This document shows, in pieces, positions 1-5,877 of a DNA stretch of 8,702 bases. The notes under the pieces were generated by a model, which had not been told where the DNA came from, did not search any database, and saw only the letters and a program-made list of their open reading frames with translations. How positions within the stretch are numbered: the first letter of the stretch is position 1; the number at the start of each line of letters is the position of its first letter. The DNA comes from CAZAQS01 sp046485135 (lineage in GTDB: Bacteria > Chloroflexota > Anaerolineae > Anaerolineales > UBA4823). The translations under genes and the position numbers were made by a program. The stretch covers positions 1-8,702 of the forward strand of contig JAWOHN010000059.1 in assembly GCA_046485135.1 (NCBI GenBank). The letters run 5' to 3'.

Positions 1-307
1 CCTCGAAGTCCTGCCAGCGCAGATCGCAGGCCATCTCCAAGACCTTGCGGTCCACACTGGTGACGTTGAATACTTTTAACAGGCTAAGGATGGCCTGGTA
101 CGCCCTGGGTAGGTCATACTGCTGGCGATAGAGATAAAACAAAGTTGTAAAACTGTGGCCTGCTACAATCCCCTCGATTTGGCCCGTTTCAGCCAGCGCC
201 CATAGGCGAGCGGCGTTGCCGAAGTGGGGTTCCCGTTGCATCAATACGTCCAGAAGCACGTTCAGGTCAAATAACACGCGCCACTTAGCTGGATTCGCCT
301 GGGTCAT
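1..307 (-). CDS. PIN-domain toxin (VapC-like ribonuclease), partial at left edge
   Basis: Reverse-strand reading from the ATG at 305-307 stays open to the window edge and gives 102 residues of an incomplete protein. The start VLFDLNVLLDVL (residues 11-22) is the typical first strand and helix of a PIN domain, with D14 as the expected first metal-binding acid and N16 beside it. A run of serine and threonine before LFYLY (52-60) follows, then a late acidic DLRWQDFE segment (95-102), where D100 fits a further metal ligand. PIN toxins are Mg2+-dependent RNases that cut tRNA or mRNA and are held inactive by their antitoxin. The start lies inside the end of the antitoxin gene (23-bp overlap), typical of a coupled pair. 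A GGAGGG sits 11 nt upstream (324-319), a slightly long spacing. The usual glutamate after the second strand is not obvious, as in some PIN_3-type members. The C-terminus is outside the window, so activity cannot be judged. Confidence 0.85.
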   Translation of the reverse strand, partial: MTQANPAKWRVLFDLNVLLDVLMQREPHFGNAARLWALAETGQIEGIVAGHSFTTLFYLYRQQYDLPRAYQAILSLLKVFNVTSVDRKVLEMACDLRWQDFE

Positions 308-542
308 CAATGTATTTGCCCTCCAGGTACTCCCGGTAATCGTCCAGTGATACGTCCTGACCGAGACTACCGGCCAGCTCGCGCAAGATGGGTGTGTCGG
401 TGTTTATTTGGTTGATCTTATGCAATGATCGAAAATATGCTTCCACCAGGCGAGTGATGGTGGTGCCATGCTGACCGGCATAGTGTTTGGCAGATTTGAA
501 CGCATGTGCATCGACGCGAACGGTGAATTTGAACTTCTCCAT
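285..542 (-). CDS. DUF6364-like ribbon-helix-helix antitoxin
   Basis: This encodes an 85-residue protein. Its N-terminus MEKFKFTVRVDAHAFKSAK has the form of a ribbon-helix-helix DNA-binding strand followed by helix A. The segment GTTITRLVEAYFRSL (26-40) fits the turn and helix B. The tail contains PILRELAGSLG and DDYREYLEGKY, the pattern seen in DUF6364-family antitoxins, where the C-terminal part wraps the toxin. It should neutralise the PIN protein encoded immediately downstream and repress its own promoter as a dimer. I chose the ATG at 542 because a perfect AGGAGG lies 6 nt upstream (554-549). The longer reading from 563 would start inside the -10 box, upstream of the predicted transcription start, and is rejected. 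Family assignment is from pattern recognition. The toxin-antitoxin context makes the role likely. Confidence 0.85.
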   Translation of the reverse strand: MEKFKFTVRVDAHAFKSAKHYAGQHGTTITRLVEAYFRSLHKINQINTDTPILRELAGSLGQDVSLDDYREYLEGKYIDDPGESS

Positions 543-548
543 GAGCGG

Positions 549-554
549 CCTCCT
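549..554 (-). promoter_or_regulatory. Ribosome binding site deciding the antitoxin start
   Basis: Read on the minus strand this is a full AGGAGG, 6 nt before the ATG at 542. It lies within the left arm of the inverted repeat 550-588. It fixes the antitoxin start at 542 rather than the in-frame ATG at 563. Confidence 0.8.
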
Positions 555-588
555 GCCATACATTATATCAGAAAATGTATGGCAGGAG
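550..588. repeat. 15-bp perfect inverted repeat, probable autoregulatory operator
   Basis: Left arm CTCCTGCCATACATT (550-564) and right arm AATGTATGGCAGGAG (574-588) are exact reverse complements separated by 9 nt. The repeat covers the -10 element, the predicted transcription start and the antitoxin ribosome binding site. Ribbon-helix-helix antitoxins commonly bind such repeats at their own promoter, so this is the likely operator. Part of the symmetry could also form a hairpin in any transcript crossing from the upstream gene, hiding the ribosome binding site. Confidence 0.75.
562..570 (-). promoter_or_regulatory. Extended -10 promoter of the toxin-antitoxin operon
   Basis: The minus strand reads TGATATAAT, a perfect match to the extended -10 consensus TGnTATAAT, with TATAAT at 567-562. 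Extended -10 promoters do not need a good -35 box, and none is seen at normal spacing. Transcription would start near 555-556, giving a leader of only about 13 nt before the antitoxin ATG. The element sits in the left arm and spacer of the inverted repeat 550-588, so a bound repressor would block polymerase. Confidence 0.65.
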
Positions 589-640
589 TTGAGGTGCTTG
601 AATTGTCAAGGTGTTTGTAATGGCGTAATTTCAGCTTCGT

Positions 641-663
641 CTCCGGTCAAATTGGGACCGGAG
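641..663. repeat. Stem-loop downstream of the LOG-family gene (possible weak terminator)
   Basis: CTCCGGTC (641-648) and GACCGGAG (656-663) form a perfect 8-bp GC-rich stem with a 7-nt loop. It begins 16 bp beyond the stop codon of the minus-strand LOG-family gene, the right place for a terminator. No T-rich tract follows on either strand, so it is not a classical intrinsic terminator. It may mark or stabilise the 3' end of that transcript. Confidence 0.4.
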
Positions 664-678
664 CAGGGATAGGGATGT

Positions 679-1452
679 TTATCCCTCACCCTTCTGGTAA
701 GCCTTGCGGGTCTCCTGGCGGGCGGCAGCTTCTTTCTCGGCCAGCAGGTCAGCGGAGTGCATGGCAGCTAAGATCAAATCGCGCACCTGGGTGGGGGAAT
801 CGGTTAGCTGGATGAGGTCCAGGTCGGCGGGGCAGATCTTGCCTCCCGCCAGCATGGTTTCGCGTAGCCATGTAAGCAGGCCGGACCAGTAATCCGAGCC
901 GAACAGGATGACGGGGAAATTGCTGATCTTGCCGGTCTGGATGAGGGTCAACGCCTCGAACAGCTCGTCCATGGTGCCGAAGCCGCCCGGGAAGATGACG
1001 AAAGCCTGGGCATACTTGACGAACATGGTCTTGCGCACGAAGAAATAGCGAAAGTCGATGGGGATGGTGATGTAGGGGTTGTTGTTCTGCTCGAAGGGCA
1101 GCTCGATGTTGAGCCCAACAGACGCGCCCCCGCCAAGCTGGGCGCCCTGATTGCCGGCTTGCATGATGCCCGGACCGCCGCCGGTGATGACCACCAGGCC
1201 GGCCTCGGCCAGCAGGCGGGCGGTCTCGATCGTAGCCTGGTAAAACGGGTCATCCTCGTGGGTGCGGGCGGAGCCGAAGATGGAGACAGCCGCAGGCAAG
1301 CCGGCCAGGGTGTCGAAACCCTCGACGAACTCGGCCTGAATGCGCAGCACCCGCCAGGGATCGCTGTCGGTGAAATCCTGGGGCGGGGAGATGGGCCGGG
1401 CGAGTAATTTCTGGTCCTGGGTGGGTCGATCCTCAAATAGATGTTCGGTCAT
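679..1452 (-). CDS. LOG/TIGR00730-family Rossmann-fold nucleotide phosphoribohydrolase
   Basis: This 257-residue protein belongs to the lysine-decarboxylase-like (LOG) family. Members hydrolyse the N-glycosidic bond of nucleoside 5'-monophosphates such as AMP or cytokinin riboside monophosphate, releasing base and ribose 5-phosphate. Despite old annotations they are not lysine decarboxylases. Visible motifs are SIFGSAR (57-63), the phosphate loop GGGPGIM (91-97), FVRKTMF (138-144) with the family arginine, and the signature PGGFGTMDE (155-163) with catalytic-site Glu163. The order and spacing match intact family members. An N-terminal extension of about 50 residues precedes the core, and a charged helical tail follows it. 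The ATG at 1452 has GGGAGA 6-7 nt upstream. The gene is divergent from the fix operon across a 280-bp intergenic region and shows no functional link to it. The physiological substrate in bacteria outside plant-associated species is often unknown, so the exact reaction is inferred. Confidence 0.9.
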   Translation of the reverse strand: MTEHLFEDRPTQDQKLLARPISPPQDFTDSDPWRVLRIQAEFVEGFDTLAGLPAAVSIFGSARTHEDDPFYQATIETARLLAEAGLVVITGGGPGIMQAGNQGAQLGGGASVGLNIELPFEQNNNPYITIPIDFRYFFVRKTMFVKYAQAFVIFPGGFGTMDELFEALTLIQTGKISNFPVILFGSDYWSGLLTWLRETMLAGGKICPADLDLIQLTDSPTQVRDLILAAMHSADLLAEKEAAARQETRKAYQKGEG

Positions 1453-1673
1453 GACAAATCTCCCGGTAATGTCAGGTAAGACAGGAATATCAAACGCTGT
1501 GGTGATTGGTTTGGAATATGGAAAGCAAAATGCTTACCAAAAGATTTTAACATAAAAAAGCTGCGCCTGGTCTTGCCCCACACATCCTAACCCGATCATA
1601 ATTATCCAGAATAATGCTTTCTGTCACTCGCTTTATATGACGAACGCGTCTGGTATATGGGGTCAGTTACGCA

Positions 1674-1679
1674 TATAAT
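1674..1679 (+). promoter_or_regulatory. Putative -10 box of the fixABCX promoter
   Basis: A perfect TATAAT lies 53 bp before the chosen fixA start, in an AT-rich part of the intergenic region. The hexamer 17 nt upstream (TGGTAT, 1651-1656) is a poor -35 match, so the promoter may depend on an activator or be intrinsically weak. The predicted start of transcription, about 1685-1687, falls inside the palindrome that directly follows. Confidence 0.5.
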
Positions 1680-1697
1680 TTGTGTAAATATTCACAA
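1680..1697. promoter_or_regulatory. Rex-like (or CRP/FNR-like) operator before fixABCX
   Basis: The sequence TTGTGTAAATATTCACAA matches the Rex operator consensus TTGTGAANNNNTTCACAA at 13 of 14 defined positions; only the A at position 6 is replaced, by T. TTTGTG and CACAAA make six-base perfect arms if one flanking base on each side is counted. It abuts the TATAAT box and spans the predicted transcription start, the place for a repressor. Rex releases DNA when NADH rises, and FixABCX oxidises NADH, so the pairing makes biological sense. The CRP-family pattern TGTGA-N6-TCACA fits with one mismatch, so a CRP/FNR-type regulator is the main alternative. The regulator itself is not in this window. 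Confidence 0.5.
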
Positions 1698-1722
1698 ACT
1701 ATAGGAAAACTACCCCAATCAT

Positions 1723-1727
1723 GGAGG
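1723..1727 (+). promoter_or_regulatory. Ribosome binding site deciding the fixA start
   Basis: GGAGG lies 5 nt before the GTG at 1733. It overlaps an in-frame ATG at 1721 that has no ribosome binding site at useful distance (an AGGA is 14 nt away). The GTG start also gives the N-terminal length usual for ETF beta subunits, where KQVPDT begins about nine residues from the start. Confidence 0.65.
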
Positions 1728-1732
1728 CGTAC

Positions 1733-2572
1733 GTGTTTCACGCAATCGTGGGGATCAAGCAGGTCCCTGATACATCAAATATCCGCATCGACCCTGAGAC
1801 GGGCAACCTGATCCGCCAGGGCGTGCCATCGATCCTCAACCCGTACGACGCGCACGCAGTGGCAGCGGCAGTGGAGCTCAAGCGCGCCCTGGGAGGCCGG
1901 GTGACGGTCATCTCTATGGGGCCAGCCAGCACGGTAGCTTCCATCCGCGAGTGCATCGAGATGGGCGCGGACGAAGGGGTCTTGCTCTCGGCGCGCCAGT
2001 TCTCGGGCGCGGACACGCTGGCCACCTCTTACGTCCTGGCCGAAGCCATCCGGGCTATCCATGCCCGCCAGCCGCTGCAGCTGCTGTTGTTTGGCAAGCA
2101 AGCCATCGACGGCGATACCGCCCAGGTAGGCCCGGGCGTGGCGGCGCGTCTGGGTTACCCGCTGGTGACCTACGCGGTCAAGATCCATGAAGTGAACCTG
2201 GCCGAGCAGACCCTGGTAGTCGAGCGCAAGACCGAGCGCTGGAATGAGATCATCCGGGCCAGGCTGCCGGCGGTGCTGACCTGTGAGAAGGAGATCGCCG
2301 ATATCCCATACGCGGCGCTGCCAGACCTGATCACTTCGCTGACCTACGAGCCGGCGGTGTGGACGGCAGACAGCCACGTGCCCTACGATCCGGCCCAGAT
2401 CGGCTTGAAGGGCTCGCCGACCATGGTGGCAAAGGTGGGCAACCCGGCTGCGCATGCCCGCGGCGAGGTCATTCACACGCTAGAGGTCGGGGTGCAGGCA
2501 GCTGTAGCTCAGGCGATTGAAAAGGCCAAAGGGAGCGGGATTCGCTTTGGAAAAAATGGAGATGGAAAATGA
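1733..2572 (+). CDS. fixA: Electron-transfer flavoprotein beta subunit FixA
   Basis: This is the small subunit of an ETF, 279 residues from the GTG at 1733 (283 from the in-frame ATG at 1721). It pairs with FixB. In FixABCX complexes this subunit carries the NADH-oxidising bifurcating flavin. Recognisable family blocks are GIKQVPDT (7-14), NPYDAHAV (36-43), MGPAS (62-66), GKQAIDGDTAQVGP (121-134), and the ERKTERW...RLPAVLT region (164-183) that contacts the nucleotide or flavin. The DGDTAQVGP form of the central motif is the one I associate with Fix-type and bifurcating ETFs rather than the mitochondrial AMP-binding type. GGAGG 5 nt upstream supports the GTG start. The last four bases overlap fixB (ATGA), indicating translational coupling. 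Expression is probably controlled by the Rex-like palindrome upstream. ETF membership is certain; bifurcating function is inferred from motif and operon. Confidence 0.93.
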   Translation: MFHAIVGIKQVPDTSNIRIDPETGNLIRQGVPSILNPYDAHAVAAAVELKRALGGRVTVISMGPASTVASIRECIEMGADEGVLLSARQFSGADTLATSYVLAEAIRAIHARQPLQLLLFGKQAIDGDTAQVGPGVAARLGYPLVTYAVKIHEVNLAEQTLVVERKTERWNEIIRARLPAVLTCEKEIADIPYAALPDLITSLTYEPAVWTADSHVPYDPAQIGLKGSPTMVAKVGNPAAHARGEVIHTLEVGVQAAVAQAIEKAKGSGIRFGKNGDGK

Positions 2573-3606
2573 CCAGGCGTTTTTGGGTATTTATTGAACA
2601 AGAAGAGGGCCGGGTGCATCCGGTCTCGTGGGAGCTGTTGGGCGTTGCCCGGCGCCTGGCCGGTGAGATCCAGGATGAGCTGGAAGAGAGCGGCGAGCAG
2701 GCCGTGGTCGAAGGGGTCTTGCTGGGCGACCAGGTGGAGGCGCTGGCAAAAGAAGCCTTCCACTACGGCGCCGAGCGGGTTTACTTGCTGGACGACCCGC
2801 TCTTCAAGCAGTATCGCAACGGACCTTATTACAGCAACCTGGTTTCGGTCGTGCAGAAATACCAGCCGGAGGTCTTGCTGGTGGGCGCCACGACATTGGG
2901 CCGTGACCTGGCCGGGTCGGTGGCAACCGGCCTGCGCACCGGATTGACGGCAGACTGCACCCAGCTACAGATGGGCGAAGCCAAGGGCAGCAGTAAGAAA
3001 CTACTCCTGGCCACCCGCCCGGCCTTTGGCGGCAACGTGATCGCCACGATTGTGTGCCGGGAGCACCTTCCGCAGATGGCCAGTGTGCGCCCGCGCGTAT
3101 TTCCCATGCCGGAACCGGACCCGCAAGCGGAAGGGGAGATCGTCCGCGTGGCGATCGAGCAGCGTGAGGACGAGGCGGCGGTAGAGATCTTAAAAATCAT
3201 CCGCAGCCAGGCGCAGGACGCCAAGATCGAATATGCGGATGTGTTGGTAGCGGGGGGGCGGGGCCTGGGGGGTGCGGAAGGCTTCCACCTGCTGGGCGAG
3301 CTGGCAGAAGAGCTGGGCGGGGCAGTGGCAGCCAGCCGGCCGTGCGTGGACGCGGGCTGGATCTCGTATGACCACCAAGTGGGCCAGACCGGCAAGACTG
3401 TGCGCCCCAAGCTGTATATCGCGGCCGGGGTCTCGGGGGCCATCCAGCATAAGGTGGGCATGCAGGACTCAGACTTCATCCTGGCCATCAACCGCGACCC
3501 GCAGGCGCCGATCTTCGATATCGCCACAGTGGGGATTGTCGGAGATGTGTTCGAGGTGATACCGGCGCTGATCCAGCAGATCCGCGCGGAAAGAGGCATT
3601 TCATGA
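2569..3606 (+). CDS. fixB: Electron-transfer flavoprotein alpha subunit FixB
   Basis: This 345-residue ETF alpha subunit holds the electron-transferring FAD that passes electrons to FixC. The N-terminal half (about 1-190) has the ETF alpha/beta fold, including VLLVGATTLGRDLAGSVAT (102-120). The C-terminal FAD domain is complete: VLVAGGRGLGG (225-235), SRPCVDAGW with Arg257, HQVGQTGKTV (269-278), LYIAAGVSGAIQH (282-294), which fits the PROSITE ETF-alpha signature, and the closing INRDPQAPIFDIATVGIVGD (307-326). No ferredoxin-like N-terminal extension is present, unlike some clostridial homologues. Length is close to other FixB proteins. The gene overlaps fixA and fixC by 4 bp each, so the three are co-translated. 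FixB versus EtfA is decided by the adjacent fixC and fixX. Confidence 0.95.
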   Translation: MTRRFWVFIEQEEGRVHPVSWELLGVARRLAGEIQDELEESGEQAVVEGVLLGDQVEALAKEAFHYGAERVYLLDDPLFKQYRNGPYYSNLVSVVQKYQPEVLLVGATTLGRDLAGSVATGLRTGLTADCTQLQMGEAKGSSKKLLLATRPAFGGNVIATIVCREHLPQMASVRPRVFPMPEPDPQAEGEIVRVAIEQREDEAAVEILKIIRSQAQDAKIEYADVLVAGGRGLGGAEGFHLLGELAEELGGAVAASRPCVDAGWISYDHQVGQTGKTVRPKLYIAAGVSGAIQHKVGMQDSDFILAINRDPQAPIFDIATVGIVGDVFEVIPALIQQIRAERGIS

Positions 3607-4943
3607 GCGACAAACACAGACAAGATACGGAGCGCATCAGCTTCGATGTGATCGTGGTGGGGGCAGGCCTGGCGGGATCCGCTGCGGCAGCCATCGCTGC
3701 CCGGGCCGGGTTAAAAGTGGCACTAATCGAGCGCGGCCAGGCGGCGGGCGGCAAGAATTTCTTCGGCGGGGCGCTGTACACCCACGCCTTGCAAGAGATC
3801 TACCCCGATTTGTGGGAACGCAAACCGCCGCTGGAACGACCGGTGACTGAGGCAGGCTTCTGGTTCCTGTCAAAGGACGGCCTGACGCGTATGACCGTGC
3901 AGGGCGGCCACCTGAAGCGCAAGCCGCTGGATGCATACGTGGCATTGCGGGCCAGGTTCGACCAGTGGTGGGCGGAGCAAGCGCAAAAGGAAGGCGTCCT
4001 GTTGATCCCCAAAACGACGGTGGTCGATTTCCTGCGCGAGCCCGGGGGTAGGGTGATGGGAATCCTGACCGACCGGCCTCAAGGCGAGATCTATGCTCCG
4101 GTGGTGATCGTCTGCGAGGGAGTCAACAACCTGCTGACCCAAAAGCTGGGCCTGAGCAAAAAGGATTTGAATCCGGCCTCGGTGGCTTTGGGGGTCAAAC
4201 AACTGATCGCGCTGCCAGCTGAGACGATCAATGCCCGCTTTGGCCTGCCCGACAAAGAGCACGGCCTGGCCGTATCGGTGATGGGGGACGTCTCGATGGG
4301 GCTGACCGGGCTGGGGTTCATCTATACCGCTAACGAGAGCGTGTCGATCGGTCTGGGAGTCAACCTGGACTTGCTGGCGGAGCATAAGATCAAGCCTTAC
4401 GAGCTGCTGCAGCGCTACCTGAACCACCCCATGATCGCACCGCTGATCGCCGGCGGGAAACTGATGGAGTACGGCGCGCACCTGATCCCTGAAGGCGGCT
4501 GGCGCGAGATGCCCCAGCTGTACACAGACGGTGTAATGGTGGCAGGGGACGCGGCCGTGATGGTCAACGCCCTGCATTGGGAGGGCACCAATATGGCCAT
4601 CATTGCCGGCAAAGCGGCGGGGGAGACGGCTGTCATGGCGCACGATATCCACGATTTTTCGGCCAAGACGCTGTCTGGCTACGAAGATGCGCTGAAAGAG
4701 CGCTTCGTGCTGCAGGACCTGTACCAGTACCGGAACTTATCCCGCTTCCTGGCGAGCCATCCTGAGTTCATGGATGTGTACCCGGCATTTCTGAATGACG
4801 CGCTGGGCATGTTCTTTAGTGGATATGGGCAGCCCAAGAAGCAGCTCTATCGAGATATATTGAGATCATTGACCAGTAAAAGACCACTGAGGAAATCGGT
4901 GGGCGATATGCTTGCTTTTGGCAAGACGGTGATGGGATGGTGA
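3603..4943 (+). CDS. fixC: FixC, ETF:quinone oxidoreductase-type flavoprotein
   Basis: This 446-residue FAD protein should accept electrons from FixAB and reduce membrane quinone. It starts with the Rossmann dinucleotide motif DVIVVGAGLAGSAAA (15-29; Gly20, Gly22, Gly25), followed by Glu43 at the end of the second strand for the ribose, and by GGKNFFGG (49-56), characteristic of FixC/ETF-QO. The second FAD motif is GVMVAGDAA (310-318), followed by HWEGTNMAI (325-333). There is no C-terminal iron-sulfur domain as in the mitochondrial enzyme; that part is supplied by FixX, as is normal for Fix systems. No transmembrane helix is evident, so membrane contact would be through the quinone-binding surface. 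It overlaps fixB by 4 bp and ends 4 bp before fixX. In FixABCX this subunit takes the high-potential branch of bifurcation. Confidence 0.94.
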   Translation: MSDKHRQDTERISFDVIVVGAGLAGSAAAAIAARAGLKVALIERGQAAGGKNFFGGALYTHALQEIYPDLWERKPPLERPVTEAGFWFLSKDGLTRMTVQGGHLKRKPLDAYVALRARFDQWWAEQAQKEGVLLIPKTTVVDFLREPGGRVMGILTDRPQGEIYAPVVIVCEGVNNLLTQKLGLSKKDLNPASVALGVKQLIALPAETINARFGLPDKEHGLAVSVMGDVSMGLTGLGFIYTANESVSIGLGVNLDLLAEHKIKPYELLQRYLNHPMIAPLIAGGKLMEYGAHLIPEGGWREMPQLYTDGVMVAGDAAVMVNALHWEGTNMAIIAGKAAGETAVMAHDIHDFSAKTLSGYEDALKERFVLQDLYQYRNLSRFLASHPEFMDVYPAFLNDALGMFFSGYGQPKKQLYRDILRSLTSKRPLRKSVGDMLAFGKTVMGW

Positions 4944-4947
4944 GATT

Positions 4948-5295
4948 ATGAAGAAGGTATTGAATGACGCCCCGAACACGATAGACCGCAGTGAGGAAAG
5001 AGAAAGCCTACCGGAGGTGTATATCGATGACATGCTGATGTCGCTCAAATATTATATCGACGAGCATGACGCGCACCTGCGCATCATCGACCCACAGGTG
5101 TGTGTGAATTGTGCAGATAAGGGCTGCCTGTATTTCTGCCCGGTGGGCGTATACCGGATGGACGCTGCAGGGGGTGTGCAGATCGCCCACCAGAGCTGCA
5201 TCGAATGCGGAAGCTGCCGGGTGATGTGCCCCAACAACAACGTCTTGTGGAAGTTCCCGCGCGGCGGGTTTGGTGTGGCGTACAAATTTGGTTAG
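4948..5295 (+). CDS. fixX: FixX, ferredoxin-like protein with two [4Fe-4S] motifs
   Basis: This 115-residue protein is the iron-sulfur partner of FixC. It carries Cys52-x2-Cys55-x4-Cys60-x3-Cys64-Pro and Cys84-x2-Cys87-x2-Cys90-x3-Cys94-Pro, enough ligands for two [4Fe-4S] clusters. The C-terminal block WKFPRGGFGVAYKFG (101-115) matches the end of FixX and ETF-QO iron-sulfur domains, so this is not a generic ferredoxin. The first 50 residues form a charged, partly helical extension. E. coli FixX, as I recall it, lacks most of the first cysteine group, whereas FixX of bifurcating complexes has both, so this version fits the low-potential branch that feeds ferredoxin or flavodoxin. The ATG follows the fixC stop by 4 nt with GGTGAG upstream. 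An open frame continues beyond the TAG stop (see the next gene). Confidence 0.93.
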   Translation: MKKVLNDAPNTIDRSEERESLPEVYIDDMLMSLKYYIDEHDAHLRIIDPQVCVNCADKGCLYFCPVGVYRMDAAGGVQIAHQSCIECGSCRVMCPNNNVLWKFPRGGFGVAYKFG

Positions 5296-5346
5296 GTAAG
5301 TGCTCAAGCAAACGCGATACGACCCGGCTGCATGTGGGACAGGGGC

Positions 5347-5487
5347 ATGATCGCCAGCTACCAGACTTTCTCTCAGCAAAGACAACTGCTGGGAGATATA
5401 AGCCTGGCGGTGACTGAGCGGGTATTCCAGGTGGTAGACACGCTGCTGGCCGTCGCACAGGAAAATCCTACGGGCAACCAACAATAA
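5347..5487 (+). CDS. Small unrecognised ORF following fixX (46 aa)
   Basis: I do not recognise this protein. From the ATG at 5347 it reads MIASYQTFSQQRQLLGDISL and continues through a predicted amphipathic helix (about residues 14-40) to a polar NPTGNQQ end. An in-frame ATG at 5332 would add five residues. GGGA 7 nt before 5347 is a weak ribosome binding site; 5332 has none. GC-rich third codon positions resemble those of neighbouring genes. The reading frame is the same as fixX and stays open from just after the fixX TAG (5296), giving 63 sense codons in total. It could be a small operon-tail gene, the remnant of a longer fixX or other gene, or chance. No transmembrane segment or cysteine motif is present. 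Confidence 0.35.
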   Translation: MIASYQTFSQQRQLLGDISLAVTERVFQVVDTLLAVAQENPTGNQQ

Positions 5488-5877
5488 TCCGGCTGCGCTC
5501 AAGGTAAGGACAGGGGGATATTGGGGAATTGGGCGTGACTTTTATGGCGCCAGAGACGTTAATCAATTTAAGAGGCGGCTGCTCAATTTTTGATAGACGC
5601 CCCAATTAAGTAACCTTGGTGCGATTAGGCTCAAGACCAGAAGCATGGCATGATCAATATATATGCCCCTTCCCATGAGAACCTATATGTTCCAAATCAT
5701 GGCGCACATCGCAAATTACCTCGGCAGGAAGGGAGACGCCCGGTCTTTCCGTTTAAGTTATTTGCCGATAGGCTGCCCAATTCCCGGGTTCTTCACGGTA
5801 TGATACACTGCTACCAACACACCCACGAGTCGTGTATAGGATTGATAGCGCGGAAATTTACTGAACGGACTTGGACA
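5488..5877 (+). other. Intergenic region before the sigma factor gene
   Basis: This 390-bp stretch holds no convincing gene. An open frame does extend upstream of the sigma factor to an ATG at 5650, but its translation (about 76 residues) lacks any sigma-family similarity and has an irregular composition, so I treat it as leader DNA. AATTGGGCG at 5527-5535 and CGCCCCAATT at 5598-5607 are imperfectly complementary (one extra base) across 62 nt. A TATGAT at 5799-5804 is a possible -10 box about 75 bp before the chosen start, but no -35 box stands at normal spacing. No T-tract terminator for the fix operon was found. Confidence 0.4.

Noticed and set aside
543..563. Seven-codon upstream extension of the antitoxin from an ATG at 563
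   Set aside because: It would start inside the TATAAT box, upstream of the predicted transcript start, and has no ribosome binding site; the ATG at 542 has a perfect one.
604..609. TTGACA on the minus strand as -35 box for the toxin-antitoxin promoter
   Set aside because: It is 36 bp from the TATAAT box, twice the normal spacing; the extended -10 element explains the promoter without it.
1523..1535. Small hairpin AAGCA-AAA-TGCTT between the LOG-family gene and fixA
   Set aside because: Five-bp AT-rich arms are too short to support a terminator or operator, and no promoter element aligns with it.
1775..2476. 233-residue minus-strand open frame antisense to fixA
   Set aside because: Shadow of a GC-rich coding gene; its arginine- and histidine-rich translation resembles no protein family.
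2829..3623. 264-residue minus-strand open frame antisense to fixB
   Set aside because: The plus strand carries the complete ETF-alpha signature; the antisense product is Ser/Pro/Arg-rich without recognisable features.
3870..4652. 260-residue minus-strand open frame antisense to fixC
   Set aside because: Shadow of fixC, rich in Gln, His and Arg with no domain; the plus strand carries both FAD motifs.
5008..5502. 164-residue minus-strand open frame
   Set aside because: It runs antisense through fixX, whose cysteine motifs are unmistakable; the translation shows no family features and there is no supporting start signal.
5526..5535. GAATTGGGCG, also present at 8611-8620, as a shared regulatory element before two genes
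   Set aside because: Repeated 10-mers are expected many times by chance in a window of this size, and the two sites lie in different relation to their genes.
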